A stretch of DNA of 46,426 nucleotides, from positions 1-46,426 of the IMG/VR virus record IMGVR_UViG_3300036846_000366, one strand, 5' to 3'. Below the pieces are notes generated by a model. That model did no database searches. It had not been told where the DNA came from and saw only the letters and a list, made by a program, of their open reading frames with translations. Of this stretch, positions 12,058-21,118 are shown piece by piece. The position numbers and the translations under genes are program-made. How positions within the stretch are numbered: position 1 is the first letter of the stretch; each line of letters begins with the position of its first letter. Source of the DNA: a virus.

Positions 12058-14010
12058 ATGCCTAAAGTCAGGTTAGTAAAGGTTAATTTTGGCAAGGATG
12101 CAGAAGCTGAGATGTGGCAGTATGTGGAAGACCAGTGTAATTATTGGCTTGATAAAACAAAGAATTTTCGTACGAATACCTTAAAGAAATATGCTAGGCT
12201 TTATAAAGGCGTCCCGCTAGGGGGCGAATCTAAATCTACTCCCTGGCCTAATGCATCGAATAATATCATTCAAGTCGTTGCTACTCACTGTGACCAGCTC
12301 CTCTCTCGCGTAATGTCTATTTATATGGTCGAACCTTTATGGCCGGTGAAGTTACTAGGTGAGTTAGCTGAGGAAGAGGATAGTACAGAATTAAAAGATG
12401 TACTAGAAGGCTTCCTCGGAGATGCAGCCCTAGATTCAGATGAACTAGATATGTACAGAACCGAACAGACTTGGTTTTCTAGTGCATGTCGTAACGGAAC
12501 AGGTGTAATAAAGCTTCCTTATCAATACACTGTCGAATCAGAACTTATCCAAATTACAGGATATGATTCTGCTACTGCCAAGGCAAATTTTAGAGACTTT
12601 ACTAAATACGACGGCCCAAGGCCAACCAATGTTCCTCTTAATAAGTTCGTAACTAATTTGAACTTCTCTAAGCTTAGAGACTCCCCAATAAGAATTGAAA
12701 TAGCTACTCTAAGTTCCTGGCAAATACGAGAGCGGGGAGAGTTAGGACTGTATTCGCAAGAGGATGTGGATTTGATAATATCCCAACCTGATCGTACAAA
12801 TTCCCATGAAGAAGTACAGGAATATATAGAGAAGACTCAGGGTATTACTGACTCTCCCTCTGTTCCAAGTGTAGGGGATGAGTATGATATTTTAGAGGTA
12901 GAATTCGATTACTGGCATAATAGCCAGAAGTTTTCGCTTCGTGCTCATTTACATTTGCTATCCTCTACTTATTTGCTCTGTTATTATAACTATTATCCAG
13001 GGAATATGAGTATTTATGAAGATGCAAAGCTAGCCTATGATGACGACCAGTATCTAGGCTATGGTCTTGCTGAAATGCTTAAAGGGTATCAGGATGAAGT
13101 ATCTACTACTCACAATCAGCGAACTGATGCCGGGACGCTTAACAATACTACAGCCTTCAGGATCAACAAAAATTCCAAATTACGTTCTATACTTACTTTT
13201 TATCCTGGTGTTATGGTTCCTGCTGATAAGGAGGAGATAGAGAGGTTGGATACTAGCAATCCGTATGCGGTGCATACTGAGTCAGAGAGCCTTACAGTAG
13301 CTTACGCACAGCAAAGAAGTGGAATTGATCCTGCCATCGGTGGAGCAGGAGGTGGGATTGTTAATGCCAAGCGCGGCGTATATTCCGCCCAAGGTACTTT
13401 TGCAGTTATGCAGCAGCAGAATAATAGGACAAGTCTCCGAACTAGTGATATGAGAAATGCTCATACTAGAGCGGGTGATAAAATATCTAAGATCTATGCT
13501 CACTTCGGTTTAGGAAATAAAGTTCGCGGGTATGGGTCAGATACAGAGATTTTAGCTAAAGCTTTCCAATATCTTCGCCAAGGCAAACTAGGTTTACTTA
13601 TTCGGCCCTCCTCAGCTTCTATTAATAAGGAAATGGAAAAGCAGAATGACTTACTGCTAACGCAGCATCTAGAGCGTCTCTACGCCGGGGATGCTCAGAT
13701 AATTCAAGTTCTAAGCAATCAGGGAATCCCTCCAGAACTAAAGCAGTATTATATGGATATGTTAAAAGCGAAGAATCTTTTAATGAAACATATCCTTAGA
13801 AGCTACGGCCATGAAGATGTTAAGTCTTTAATTCCTGTACCAGTTTTTCTTAAAGGAAAAAGACAAGGAGTACCAAATGTCATCGCAGGAGCAGCCGGGG
13901 GAGCAGGAATTCAGGGAGCTATTAGCCAACCGGGACAAAATCAACAGTCTATACCAGGAGGAAACGTTCCAAATACTCCTACGATACCTCAAGGTGGAGC
14001 TGTCCAATAA
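12058..14010 (+). CDS. portal protein
   Basis: The product is 650 residues and forms the dodecameric DNA channel at one head vertex. The N-terminus (ARLYKGVPLGGESKSTPWPN, ASNNIIQVVATHCDQLLSRV) matches the entry motif of podovirus-type portals. A central helical region and a Gly/Gln/Pro-rich C-terminus (GAAGGAGIQGAISQPGQNQQ) follow. It starts one codon after the terminase stop, with GAGG about nine bases upstream. Its last 134 bases also encode the start of the next gene in another frame. Confidence 0.85.
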   Translation: MPKVRLVKVNFGKDAEAEMWQYVEDQCNYWLDKTKNFRTNTLKKYARLYKGVPLGGESKSTPWPNASNNIIQVVATHCDQLLSRVMSIYMVEPLWPVKLLGELAEEEDSTELKDVLEGFLGDAALDSDELDMYRTEQTWFSSACRNGTGVIKLPYQYTVESELIQITGYDSATAKANFRDFTKYDGPRPTNVPLNKFVTNLNFSKLRDSPIRIEIATLSSWQIRERGELGLYSQEDVDLIISQPDRTNSHEEVQEYIEKTQGITDSPSVPSVGDEYDILEVEFDYWHNSQKFSLRAHLHLLSSTYLLCYYNYYPGNMSIYEDAKLAYDDDQYLGYGLAEMLKGYQDEVSTTHNQRTDAGTLNNTTAFRINKNSKLRSILTFYPGVMVPADKEEIERLDTSNPYAVHTESESLTVAYAQQRSGIDPAIGGAGGGIVNAKRGVYSAQGTFAVMQQQNNRTSLRTSDMRNAHTRAGDKISKIYAHFGLGNKVRGYGSDTEILAKAFQYLRQGKLGLLIRPSSASINKEMEKQNDLLLTQHLERLYAGDAQIIQVLSNQGIPPELKQYYMDMLKAKNLLMKHILRSYGHEDVKSLIPVPVFLKGKRQGVPNVIAGAAGGAGIQGAISQPGQNQQSIPGGNVPNTPTIPQGGAVQ

Positions 14011-14200
14011 GGTTGATGATTTAATTTTTAACAAGCATGACGAATATGAGCGCGGGAAAATACAAGGAAGTGCTCAGACATTGCATAATGTAATTCATTT
14101 GCCACAAGAATTGAAAGAATTAAAAAGTATGAAAGAAATAGAAGAGAAAAGAAGAAGGGAAATGTATCCAGAACCAAGTGACTATTCGGATGAGGTGTAG
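13877..14200 (+). CDS. small helical protein overlapping the portal gene
   Basis: The product is 107 residues. ATG 13877 is preceded by AAGGAGTACCAA, a strong ribosome site inside the portal gene, and the frame runs 190 bases beyond the portal stop. The unshared part (VDDLIFNKHDEYERGKIQGS, AQTLHNVIHLPQELKELKSM) is helical and resembles small proteins found after the portal in many podovirus-like genomes, which supports the reality of the gene. It ends in TAG. The role is unknown, possibly head assembly. The first 45 residues are out-of-frame portal sequence. Confidence 0.65.
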   Translation: MSSQEQPGEQEFRELLANRDKINSLYQEETFQILLRYLKVELSNKVDDLIFNKHDEYERGKIQGSAQTLHNVIHLPQELKELKSMKEIEEKRRREMYPEPSDYSDEV

Positions 14201-14202
14201 AG

Positions 14203-14895
14203 ATGGCAACTAAATGGTGGAATAATAGAGAAGAAGAAGGCGTTAAGGAAGAAACTTCAGCTAAGAGTGATCTGCGAAGTATTGAAATTAAGCCAGAGAT
14301 AATAACCGCCGCAGTAAAACCTCATCTAGATTCCATGAGGACTGAATTATCTTCTACGATGGATGAGAAATTAAAACCAATGAATGATTTCTTCGCGGAG
14401 CAGAATCGTCAGCGCGCGGAGGCTGCTAGAAGGCAGCAGGTAGAAGCTGAAAATGTAGATGAGCTAGACTATGCTACTGATCCCGCCGCGGCTATTGATA
14501 AAAAGCTAGCTCCACTAATTAGGAATCAGCAGGCGGCTAATGCTATGCTTATGATTAATGAGACAATAGGCGAGATGGAACTATATAAGAATCCTGAGTT
14601 TAAGGCGAAAGTCCTAGCTAAAATTAATAGCCAGCCTCTCCAGCTACGCAGTAATGCGGAGATTATCCTAAATTGCTACAAACTAATCGCCTTCGACGAG
14701 AAGGAAGCGATTCAAGAAGGTAAATATAGGTCAGCAGTTGGCGCGGCTAGTACCTCTGGAACTGGAGGACATTCTGGATCTTCTAAGAGCGAATCCGAAG
14801 TAACTATCTCAGATGAAGAGAAAGTTTATGCCAGGAAGATGGGCATTTCGGACGAAAATTGGGTTAAGAGCAAGAAAACGCTAGAATTCGTCTAA
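14203..14895 (+). CDS. scaffold-like helical protein
   Basis: The product is 230 residues. It is rich in charged helices (MRTELSSTMDEKLKPMNDFF, AEQNRQRAEAARRQQVEAEN), with a central helical region and a Ser/Gly-rich linker (STSGTGGHSGSSKSESE). It ends in a short helix (EEKVYARKMGISDENWVKSK) like the C-terminal capsid-binding motif of phage scaffolds. Size, helicity and position between portal and capsid fit a capsid scaffold. No protease domain is seen. GAGG precedes the start. Confidence 0.55.
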   Translation: MATKWWNNREEEGVKEETSAKSDLRSIEIKPEIITAAVKPHLDSMRTELSSTMDEKLKPMNDFFAEQNRQRAEAARRQQVEAENVDELDYATDPAAAIDKKLAPLIRNQQAANAMLMINETIGEMELYKNPEFKAKVLAKINSQPLQLRSNAEIILNCYKLIAFDEKEAIQEGKYRSAVGAASTSGTGGHSGSSKSESEVTISDEEKVYARKMGISDENWVKSKKTLEFV

Positions 14896-14908
14896 AGTAG
14901 GAGGAATT

Positions 14909-15754
14909 ATGAAGATGGTATATGGAAAGCCAGAGGATTCAAAAGAAAAATCTGATGTAATAGAAGCCAAGGAAACTGATGTTATTACCTCTGGCGACGA
15001 TATTCGTGTCGATGATTTACTAACTGGCACAGAAGGATTTAAAACTGCTGAAGTAGAGCCGCCTAAAGTAGCGACCCCGAAGCGAAAGATCACCCAGGAG
15101 GAACTACTTGAGGGAGCTACGGGCCATCTGAAGATAGCCATTGATGGGCATGAGTTATCTGCCGACCAAATATTAGCTGCGGCTGCTGCCTTGCAACAAC
15201 AAGTGGTTAGGGACGCTAAGGGCAAGAAGCTAGATTTAAATGCGGCTGCTCAGGTAATGAATATCAAGAATCTAAAAACTAAAGATGGTAAGTTAGATTT
15301 TAATAACATGACTGAGGAAGCGGCTTATGATTTAGATATTCCTATTATTGCCAAGCCCTTCTCAAATGAAGACGCGCTGGATGTAGACCTAGTAGATAAA
15401 TCTTATGTTCCACGATGGGTTAATGTTAATCCTATGAGATTAGGTTCTATGAAGTCGCGTGGATTTATATTCGTTACTGAAGCAGACTTGGCGAAGTCTC
15501 TTAATATGGATATAGAAGTAGACGCGCAAGGACATTACCGTTGTAACGATGTTGTCCTTATGCGTATTACCAAAGACAGATACTTCTCCGCCCTAAGAGC
15601 AGCTCATATTCGAGCTACTGCTGCCGTTTCCGCACTAGGAGCGCACAAGGCTGCGACTAATGTTGCTACTCAGTATATGGAGAAAGAAACAAGCGGAGAT
15701 TTCGTAGAATATGCGAATCGTGGAAAAATTAAGTTCTATCAAGTTGCAGGATAA
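14909..15754 (+). CDS. head-assembly region protein of unknown function
   Basis: The product is 281 residues. The first 70 are acidic and disordered. Then come an Ala-rich helix (ADQILAAAAALQQQVVRDAK) and a compact C-terminal domain beginning SYVPRWVNVNPMRLGSMKSR, with VLMRITKDRYFSALRAAHIR and TAAVSALGAHKAAT. The RW(V)N and MRITKDRY pieces look like a conserved fold that I have seen annotated only as hypothetical in phage head clusters. It may be a second scaffold or an internal head protein. AGGAGG precedes the ATG. The 101-base gap to the next gene holds only a ribosome site. Confidence 0.5.
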   Translation: MKMVYGKPEDSKEKSDVIEAKETDVITSGDDIRVDDLLTGTEGFKTAEVEPPKVATPKRKITQEELLEGATGHLKIAIDGHELSADQILAAAAALQQQVVRDAKGKKLDLNAAAQVMNIKNLKTKDGKLDFNNMTEEAAYDLDIPIIAKPFSNEDALDVDLVDKSYVPRWVNVNPMRLGSMKSRGFIFVTEADLAKSLNMDIEVDAQGHYRCNDVVLMRITKDRYFSALRAAHIRATAAVSALGAHKAATNVATQYMEKETSGDFVEYANRGKIKFYQVAG

Positions 15755-15855
15755 AAGTAAAAATAGTCTCTACTGAACGATTAGCTCGCTTCGGAGAATT
15801 GCTTGTAGTAAAAAAGAATATGCAGTCGCAAACGCAGTGAAAGGAGCCAATTACT

Positions 15856-16515
15856 ATGGCGGCTAATCTTACGGTGCATGGCCCTATGGGGTCTGTTCAG
15901 ACTATAAGCGGGAATACCGCGCTAACTCAAGCACTTCCTGAGTTAGCAGGACAAACATTCCTGCAAGGTGTCCCAGTTCAAATAGCTACTACTGGCTATG
16001 TTAAAAAGTGGGACGGAGTTACTGTCGCGAATGGAATTGCAGGTATCTCGCTGCAACCAGGAGCTAATCTTAATACTAACGGTCGCGGTTCGCCAGGATG
16101 GTATTCGCAAGTAGGGCCACCTGCTGCTATGCAGACTTATGGCAACGTACCTAATCAACCTCCTGCTTACAATATCGCCGTTGGTTCGCCAATGACTGAT
16201 GGACGCAATTATTTTGAGCGCGCCGTAGGAGATACTGTATTTGAGGGACAATTCGATAACTCTGCTGGCTCTGTCGCAGCAGATTTCACTCCTACTATTA
16301 CTGACATAGGCAAAGAGTATGGTATTTCTTTTGACTCTTTTGGTACTGCCTATGTCGATAAAGGTTTGGCGGTTTCTGGTACTAGCACAGTTCTAAAAAT
16401 CGTAGGAATTAATCCTAACGATCTTACGCATGATGGAACTCCAAATACATATATTCTGAACGCTCGTGTTCGCTTCGTCTTCCTACCTTCAGCGATGCAA
16501 TTATACGGCGGATAA
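15856..16515 (+). CDS. head decoration-like protein (putative)
   Basis: The product is 219 residues, beta-rich and Gly/Ala/Thr-rich. It starts ANLTVHGPMGSVQTISGNTA and includes QTFLQGVPVQIATTGYVKKW and VANGIAGISLQPGANL, with an end of ARVRFVFLPSAMQLYGG. This pattern and its position just ahead of the major capsid gene fit a capsid-stabilising decoration protein. AAAGGAGCC precedes the ATG. Confidence 0.6.
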   Translation: MAANLTVHGPMGSVQTISGNTALTQALPELAGQTFLQGVPVQIATTGYVKKWDGVTVANGIAGISLQPGANLNTNGRGSPGWYSQVGPPAAMQTYGNVPNQPPAYNIAVGSPMTDGRNYFERAVGDTVFEGQFDNSAGSVAADFTPTITDIGKEYGISFDSFGTAYVDKGLAVSGTSTVLKIVGINPNDLTHDGTPNTYILNARVRFVFLPSAMQLYGG

Positions 16516-16551
16516 GTAGTATAAAGAAATTCTAAAAAAGGAGATCTAGCT

Positions 16552-17511
16552 ATGGCAACTCAAGTTCGAGGAGCGTTCCCTAAGCTACTCGCCGCCGGTC
16601 TTAATCACATCTATATGGATGCTGTTGATACAGAACAAAGGGCGGAAGAGTATACGAAGATTTTCAACTCAGAAACAGACGACGGTGCATATGTGCAAGA
16701 TGCTAAGATGGGTACTTTTGGCCCTTTGCAAGAAAAGCCAGAAAATACCCCCGTCGCCTATACTAACATGAAACAAGGTGGTGATAAGCGGTATGTGCAT
16801 CTTACTTATGGACTCGCTGTCAGGACAAGTAGAGAACTCTACGATGACGATAAGTATGGTATTATTAAAAAGGCACCTGTCGCTTTGGCAAGGAGTGAGA
16901 GATATACTAAAGAAATGGTAGCGATGAATATTCTGAACCAAGGCTTTACTGCTAATGTTACTACCGTTGATGGAGTATCTCTTTTTAATACCCAACACCC
17001 GCTCCTAGGAGGTGCGCAGGCTACTAACATTGGCCCGGGAGTAGGTAATGTTATCTACGCAGTAGGAACCTATCCTAACAGGCCAGCTACCGATGTGGAT
17101 CTTTCGATTACTGCTCTACAGCTTGCTACTAATCATTATGAGCGTCTTATTGATAGTGAGGGGATGCCTATTACTATAAGGCTGAAGCTTATTATTATTC
17201 CTCCAGAACAGAAATTCATAGCCAGGGAGATATTAGGAAGCTCCGGTAAGACTGGCTCGGATTTCAATGATATCAACAGCATGATTGGTGAGGATTTAGC
17301 TTTTATGGTTTCTCACTATACTACTTCTCAAGGAGCATGGTGGATTGTTGCTGATAAGCAGTATCACTATCTCAAAGTCTATATGAGACAAGCTCCAAAA
17401 TCTAGCTATGACGATGATTTTGATACTGATGCGATTAAGCAGAAGACAGTTATGAGAATGAGTGCGGGAGCTACTGATTGGCTTGGTACTTGGGGTTCAA
17501 ATGGCCCATAG
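16552..17511 (+). CDS. major capsid protein (HK97-fold type)
   Basis: The product is 319 residues, typical of the short capsid proteins of podovirus-like phages. Recognisable pieces are VDTEQRAEEYTKIFNSETDD, YVHLTYGLAVRTSRELYDDD, SRSERYTKEM-like helix sequence (LARSERYTKEMVAMNIL), VDGVSLFNTQHPLLGG and IIIPPEQKFIAREILGSSGK. No delta domain or cleavage site is obvious, which fits use of a separate scaffold. AAAAGGAGATC precedes the ATG. A strong hairpin terminator or attenuator follows directly, so capsid transcripts are probably more abundant than those of later genes. Confidence 0.85.
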   Translation: MATQVRGAFPKLLAAGLNHIYMDAVDTEQRAEEYTKIFNSETDDGAYVQDAKMGTFGPLQEKPENTPVAYTNMKQGGDKRYVHLTYGLAVRTSRELYDDDKYGIIKKAPVALARSERYTKEMVAMNILNQGFTANVTTVDGVSLFNTQHPLLGGAQATNIGPGVGNVIYAVGTYPNRPATDVDLSITALQLATNHYERLIDSEGMPITIRLKLIIIPPEQKFIAREILGSSGKTGSDFNDINSMIGEDLAFMVSHYTTSQGAWWIVADKQYHYLKVYMRQAPKSSYDDDFDTDAIKQKTVMRMSAGATDWLGTWGSNGP

Positions 17512-17517
17512 CTAAAT

Positions 17518-17568
17518 TAGCCCCTGAGGTAGGGGCTAAAGTTATTTTAGCCCCAGTTTTACTTTTTT
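17518..17568 (+). terminator. terminator/attenuator after the capsid gene, two alternative stems
   Basis: TAGCCCCT (17518-17525) pairs with 17531-17538. Alternatively GGGGCTAAA (17532-17540) pairs with 17546-17554. The three segments TAGCCCC, GGGGCTA and TAGCCCC are mutually exclusive. The second stem is followed by a U-rich run (GTTTTACTTTTTTG). Since essential virion genes follow without another clear promoter, partial read-through is likely. Confidence 0.75.
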
Positions 17569-17583
17569 GTTTAAGGAGTTTAT

Positions 17584-17784
17584 ATGCCTATTAGACGAAG
17601 AGGAATAAGTTCTAGGAAACTTCAAGAATATGGTAATGAGAAGAGATATAGAGAAAATATAGTAAAAGATTATCCTAAAGTAGATGTTAAAGATGCCCCT
17701 AAAGAAATGCTTAAACGGGATGCTGCTAGTATGAGAGAGCAAGCATCAAAAGCAGCGCAAAAAACTAAGAAGGGAGGAAAATAG
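17584..17784 (+). CDS. small basic protein
   Basis: The product is 66 residues, strongly basic (MPIRRRGISSRKLQEYGNEK, ending AQKTKKGGK), with a helical middle (DAPKEMLKRDAASMREQASK). AAGGAG precedes the start. It is the first of three small Lys-rich genes after the capsid terminator. A nucleic-acid-binding or packaged role is possible. No family is recognised. Confidence 0.55.
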   Translation: MPIRRRGISSRKLQEYGNEKRYRENIVKDYPKVDVKDAPKEMLKRDAASMREQASKAAQKTKKGGK

Positions 17785-17785
17785 T

Positions 17786-17869
17786 ATGGCAAAGAAAAAG
17801 AGCAAGAAAACAATGAAAGAAGAAATGTATGAGAAGAAAGAAGAGAAGAAGATTCCGAAGAGAAAGTAG
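17786..17869 (+). CDS. 27-residue lysine-rich peptide
   Basis: ATG 17786 follows GGGAGGAAAATAGT. The frame reads MAKKKSKKTMKEEMYEKKEE, then KKIPKRK, and stops at TAG 17869. About half of the residues are lysine. It lies two bases after the stop of the previous gene and nine before the next start, so it fits the operon exactly. It is very short, but the ribosome site and spacing support it. It could bind DNA in the virion or act as an assembly peptide; this is inference. Confidence 0.5.
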   Translation: MAKKKSKKTMKEEMYEKKEEKKIPKRK

Positions 17870-17877
17870 GTATTTTT

Positions 17878-18195
17878 ATGCCTATAGGTAAAGGTAATCA
17901 TCCCGGTACGCATGGGCCTACTTATGGTAGTACTCTAGGAAAACAAGCTGCTAAGAGTAAAAGCTTGTCTAAAGACATAGAAGATAGACGTGCTGATACA
18001 CCAGATTCTACTGGAAAGGGTATGTATAATCCTCCTAAACCTAAAATGGGACATGACCCTAATACTGGAGAATATGGACAAACAGAATCAGATCCTAAAT
18101 ATATGAGAAGAGCAGCAGAGGATTTGGCGAGTAGGACTACTAGTTATGGTAGTTATGTAGCTAGGAAAGAGTATGAGAAGAAAATAAAGAAATAG
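17878..18195 (+). CDS. small basic Gly/Lys-rich protein
   Basis: The product is 105 residues of low complexity. The N-terminal half is Gly/His/Pro-rich (GKGNHPGTHGPTYGSTLGKQ), with a mid region YNPPKPKMGHDPNTGEYGQT and a helical basic end (RRAAEDLASRTTSYGSYVAR). The ribosome site is weak (AGG). No family is recognised. The compositional match to the two genes before it suggests a shared role, perhaps as DNA-associated virion proteins. Confidence 0.5.
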   Translation: MPIGKGNHPGTHGPTYGSTLGKQAAKSKSLSKDIEDRRADTPDSTGKGMYNPPKPKMGHDPNTGEYGQTESDPKYMRRAAEDLASRTTSYGSYVARKEYEKKIKK

Positions 18196-18203
18196 GTACT
18201 AAT

Positions 18204-18476
18204 ATGCCCTCCGATGGAGTTCATACTTTTAACCAAAACACATGGCACTACTGCTCTCGCTGTGGCGCAAAGGCCGATTTAAGCAGCGAGCTAGAATGGC
18301 AATATGGCTCCTTACTCTGTTTTGATTGTTTCGATCATTATCCAGTACTACAAGGGGCCATAGAAGCTCAGCAGGCGAAGGCATTAGAGCAGATAGATAT
18401 CGCTCCAGATATGCGCCCGCATGAGAAACTAGTAAAACCGACCGAACAAATTGCTTCAGATGATATTTTCATTTAA
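18204..18476 (+). CDS. zinc-ribbon protein in the structural cluster
   Basis: The product is 90 residues. CSRCG (residues 17-21) and CFDC (about 39-42) form a zinc ribbon. It is flanked by HTFNQNTWHY and an acidic helical tail (GAIEAQQAKALEQIDIAPDM). Similar short ribbons occur beside capsid and tail genes of environmental phages; their function is unknown. The ribosome site is weak. The next gene follows after 30 bases containing GGAGG. Confidence 0.55.
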   Translation: MPSDGVHTFNQNTWHYCSRCGAKADLSSELEWQYGSLLCFDCFDHYPVLQGAIEAQQAKALEQIDIAPDMRPHEKLVKPTEQIASDDIFI

Positions 18477-18506
18477 AAACTAGAAAGGCCTGGAGGTAAT
18501 AACTTT

Positions 18507-18773
18507 ATGGCGAACGATATATCAGGAAATCCTTGGAGTTTAGATACTTCAGGAGTAATTTCTAGAAGCCAGACTCATATTAAGAATTTAGTATGGGCCA
18601 ATGGCGCGGCTGATGGTGATGCGCTCTTAATACAAGATAATGTAGGTAGGGACATTCTTCGAGCTAAATACGCTACACAAGGTAATAATAACTTTGGTGT
18701 ATTTAGCTGGGTCGAGGGATTTAATCTAGTTACTATTGGCTCAGGTAAGGTATTTGTTGTTATTCATAAATAA
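18507..18773 (+). CDS. small beta-rich virion protein (putative)
   Basis: The product is 88 residues, predominantly strands: GVISRSQTHIKNLVWANGAA, DGDALLIQDNVGRDILRAKY, then FVVIHK. The layout (IKNLVW, D-x-LLIQD) matches a short protein often seen between capsid and tail-connector genes in podovirus-like genomes. A minor head or connector role is plausible. GGAGG precedes the ATG. Confidence 0.5.
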   Translation: MANDISGNPWSLDTSGVISRSQTHIKNLVWANGAADGDALLIQDNVGRDILRAKYATQGNNNFGVFSWVEGFNLVTIGSGKVFVVIHK

Positions 18774-18790
18774 GCTTTTGGAGCTTCGCT

Positions 18791-20623
18791 ATGCCTTCTG
18801 GCTTGGAGAATCTGGATGGTAATAGGTTCATACTTAGATATGAACACCCTTGGGGTGGTATCGCTTCTAATGCTGCTCCAGAAGATTTAGCACCTAATCA
18901 ATTTGTAAGTTGTGATGGATTATTTATAAAAAATGGCAGACTTTGCTCTATTAATTATTATCCTTTTGATCCTAATTACTTTAAATTTAGTCTAGATGGG
19001 GTGAAAACCTATGTAGCTCAAAGTGTAAATGGGATAGATTTTGTAGCTATTTATACCATAGTTGACCCTTCTACAGGAGAGAATATACTAGGAATTGATG
19101 GTAATTGTAATACATATTACTATGATTTCGTCAATCTAAAATGGGTTCTTGATAAAACTGCTCCTACTGGTTATGTGTATAGCTGTTCTCAGATGATTCG
19201 AGGAATTATTTATATCTTTGACTGGATTGATGGGGTTCAGTTAGAGTATATTCCTAAAGTCAGTTTAGCTCTTTCTAGTTCCTTTGTAGGTGGAAAGTAT
19301 TGCATGACTTTGGATCAGTATTTAATTACTGCAAATACTGATATGGAAGTATGGAATGATGGAACTGTTACGTATGATGCAAGTAATAATCCTACATATA
19401 CAGATCCAGTTAATACTGGAAAAAGAGAAAGACACGCAAATAGGTATAATTGGAGTCAAGCTCAGGAAGGGTATACTTCTTTTAATCCAGTTACTAGAAA
19501 AGACCCAAATGCTCCTCTTTGGGTAGATACTACTAATGGCTTAGCTACTGATAAAACATCAGGATTTAACGCGATTCCAGAGGTGCAGCAAGAGATAACA
19601 GGTTGTTTTTCAATGGGTAATGTTGGATATATTCTGCACGATACTGGAGTAACTCAATTAACTCCTACTGCAAGTGCTATTTTAGGAGAAACTTCCATAC
19701 AACCTTTTGATGCTACTTTGCTTTGGGATGGTAAAGATGGCCTCGGTTGTACTATACCAAAAAGTTTAGCAGTATATGGACACCTAGCGATATGGGGAAA
19801 TACTAATGGATTTTATCTTTTTTCCGGTTCAGGTGTTCCAAATGATATAACAGGATTGGCGAAAGCAGATATATTTATAGATATTAATAGATTTCATTAT
19901 AAAGATCAGAGGACTCTTAATATTTGTGGTCAAATATGCAATATGGGAGTCGATTGCCAAGCTCCTGAGTTGGTTTATAATCTTTATATAATTTATACCG
20001 CAGTTGGAGTAAGTGTTTTGCCTATTCAAATGATTGTCTGGAGTTATGTTTTTTCTACTAAAACATGGACAAGGCACACAATAAATTTAACTCAATTAAT
20101 GCAACAAATTACGGGAAATTCTAGTTATGCAAAAGTTCTAAGACAAAGTAATACAGCTATTTCTACTCAGACATTTAAATTCCCTAGTAATTTTTCTGAC
20201 TTACCAGGTGCTTTTTTTAATAGTCCGATTTATGGGGGAATTATAATAAATGTCGTTTCTCCTAGCGCATCGGATACGGATTCTTTTTATTTATGTCAGT
20301 ATATAAATGATGGTATTACCAGTATTCCAGATTTACCTCCAGTTACGAATTTAGTTTTTAAGACAGAGGAATTTCAGCTATATAGAAAGCCAACTGTTAG
20401 GGGAGTTATTTTAAGGGCTTATGGAACTGGAACATTAAATATAAACATAAATGGCTTCGCGTTTAGTCCTATTCCAGTTAATTCTATTGTTCCGAAGCTT
20501 TATAGGAGTTTTGGAATATATACGGATATGGCTCCTACGATTCATATTACTAGCTCGAATTTTAATGGTTTTATAACTAAAGTACATGCCTTCGGGACAT
20601 ATGCAGAAGGGGAGCCTATATAA
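18791..20623 (+). CDS. large beta-rich tail/stopper protein (putative tail hub or nozzle)
   Basis: The product is 610 residues, beta-rich, with scattered aromatic and Gly/Asp turns consistent with a propeller. The N-terminal HPWGGIASNAAPEDLAPNQF, VSCDGLFIKNGRL is the pattern I associate with phage tail-tube/stabilisation proteins (T7 gp12-like or P22 gp10-like). Other pieces are TGCFSMGNVGYILHDTGVTQ and LAVYGHLAIWGNTNGFYLFS. It would close the portal channel. GGAG precedes the start. Its stop overlaps the next start (TAATG). Confidence 0.6.
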   Translation: MPSGLENLDGNRFILRYEHPWGGIASNAAPEDLAPNQFVSCDGLFIKNGRLCSINYYPFDPNYFKFSLDGVKTYVAQSVNGIDFVAIYTIVDPSTGENILGIDGNCNTYYYDFVNLKWVLDKTAPTGYVYSCSQMIRGIIYIFDWIDGVQLEYIPKVSLALSSSFVGGKYCMTLDQYLITANTDMEVWNDGTVTYDASNNPTYTDPVNTGKRERHANRYNWSQAQEGYTSFNPVTRKDPNAPLWVDTTNGLATDKTSGFNAIPEVQQEITGCFSMGNVGYILHDTGVTQLTPTASAILGETSIQPFDATLLWDGKDGLGCTIPKSLAVYGHLAIWGNTNGFYLFSGSGVPNDITGLAKADIFIDINRFHYKDQRTLNICGQICNMGVDCQAPELVYNLYIIYTAVGVSVLPIQMIVWSYVFSTKTWTRHTINLTQLMQQITGNSSYAKVLRQSNTAISTQTFKFPSNFSDLPGAFFNSPIYGGIIINVVSPSASDTDSFYLCQYINDGITSIPDLPPVTNLVFKTEEFQLYRKPTVRGVILRAYGTGTLNININGFAFSPIPVNSIVPKLYRSFGIYTDMAPTIHITSSNFNGFITKVHAFGTYAEGEPI

Positions 20624-21117
20624 TGGCCTCTAGAGATACTACAACGACGGCGACTAGTGGAACTGTGGCGCAGAAAATAGGTATCCCTCGTCCTAGCGCA
20701 CCGGGAGCATTAACTGATCCTTTAAGACAAGATGTTTCTATGTATAAAAGCCTCCGTAGCGTAGTTGATGTACTTAATCAGCCGCCTCCTCCTATTGCTA
20801 CTGGTTCTATAAGTTTTGGCTCTGTAGCTAGTACTTTACCGGATGGTTCACCAGCTACGTTTACGCAAGGTACGATAGATTGTGTAATGATAAGAATTGG
20901 GCCTGCTGGTTCAAGTTTAGGACTAGCTCATACGTGGGTAGCAGGTGGAGGGGATACTACAATTCCTCATGGTCTAAATAGGATACCTCTTGGATATTGG
21001 GTAGTTAAGCAATCTCAGGGATGTGAAGCATCCAATGGTTCTACGGCTTGGACTACTACTAATATCTACTTTAAAATAGATCACTCAGATACGGATGTAA
21101 TTATATTAATATTCTAA
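20623..21117 (+). CDS. putative tail accessory protein
   Basis: The product is 164 residues. The N-terminus is Ser/Thr/Pro-rich (ASRDTTTTATSGTVAQKIGI), followed by a small beta domain (TWVAGGGDTTIPHGLNRIPL, GYWVVKQSQG, NIYFKIDHSDTDVIILIF). IPHGLNRIP-GYWVVKQ resembles short modules in fibre or tail-tip proteins that cap beta structures. It starts one base into the previous stop, after GGGGAG. It is likely a virion protein of the tail. Confidence 0.5.
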   Translation: MASRDTTTTATSGTVAQKIGIPRPSAPGALTDPLRQDVSMYKSLRSVVDVLNQPPPPIATGSISFGSVASTLPDGSPATFTQGTIDCVMIRIGPAGSSLGLAHTWVAGGGDTTIPHGLNRIPLGYWVVKQSQGCEASNGSTAWTTTNIYFKIDHSDTDVIILIF

Positions 21118-21118
21118 T

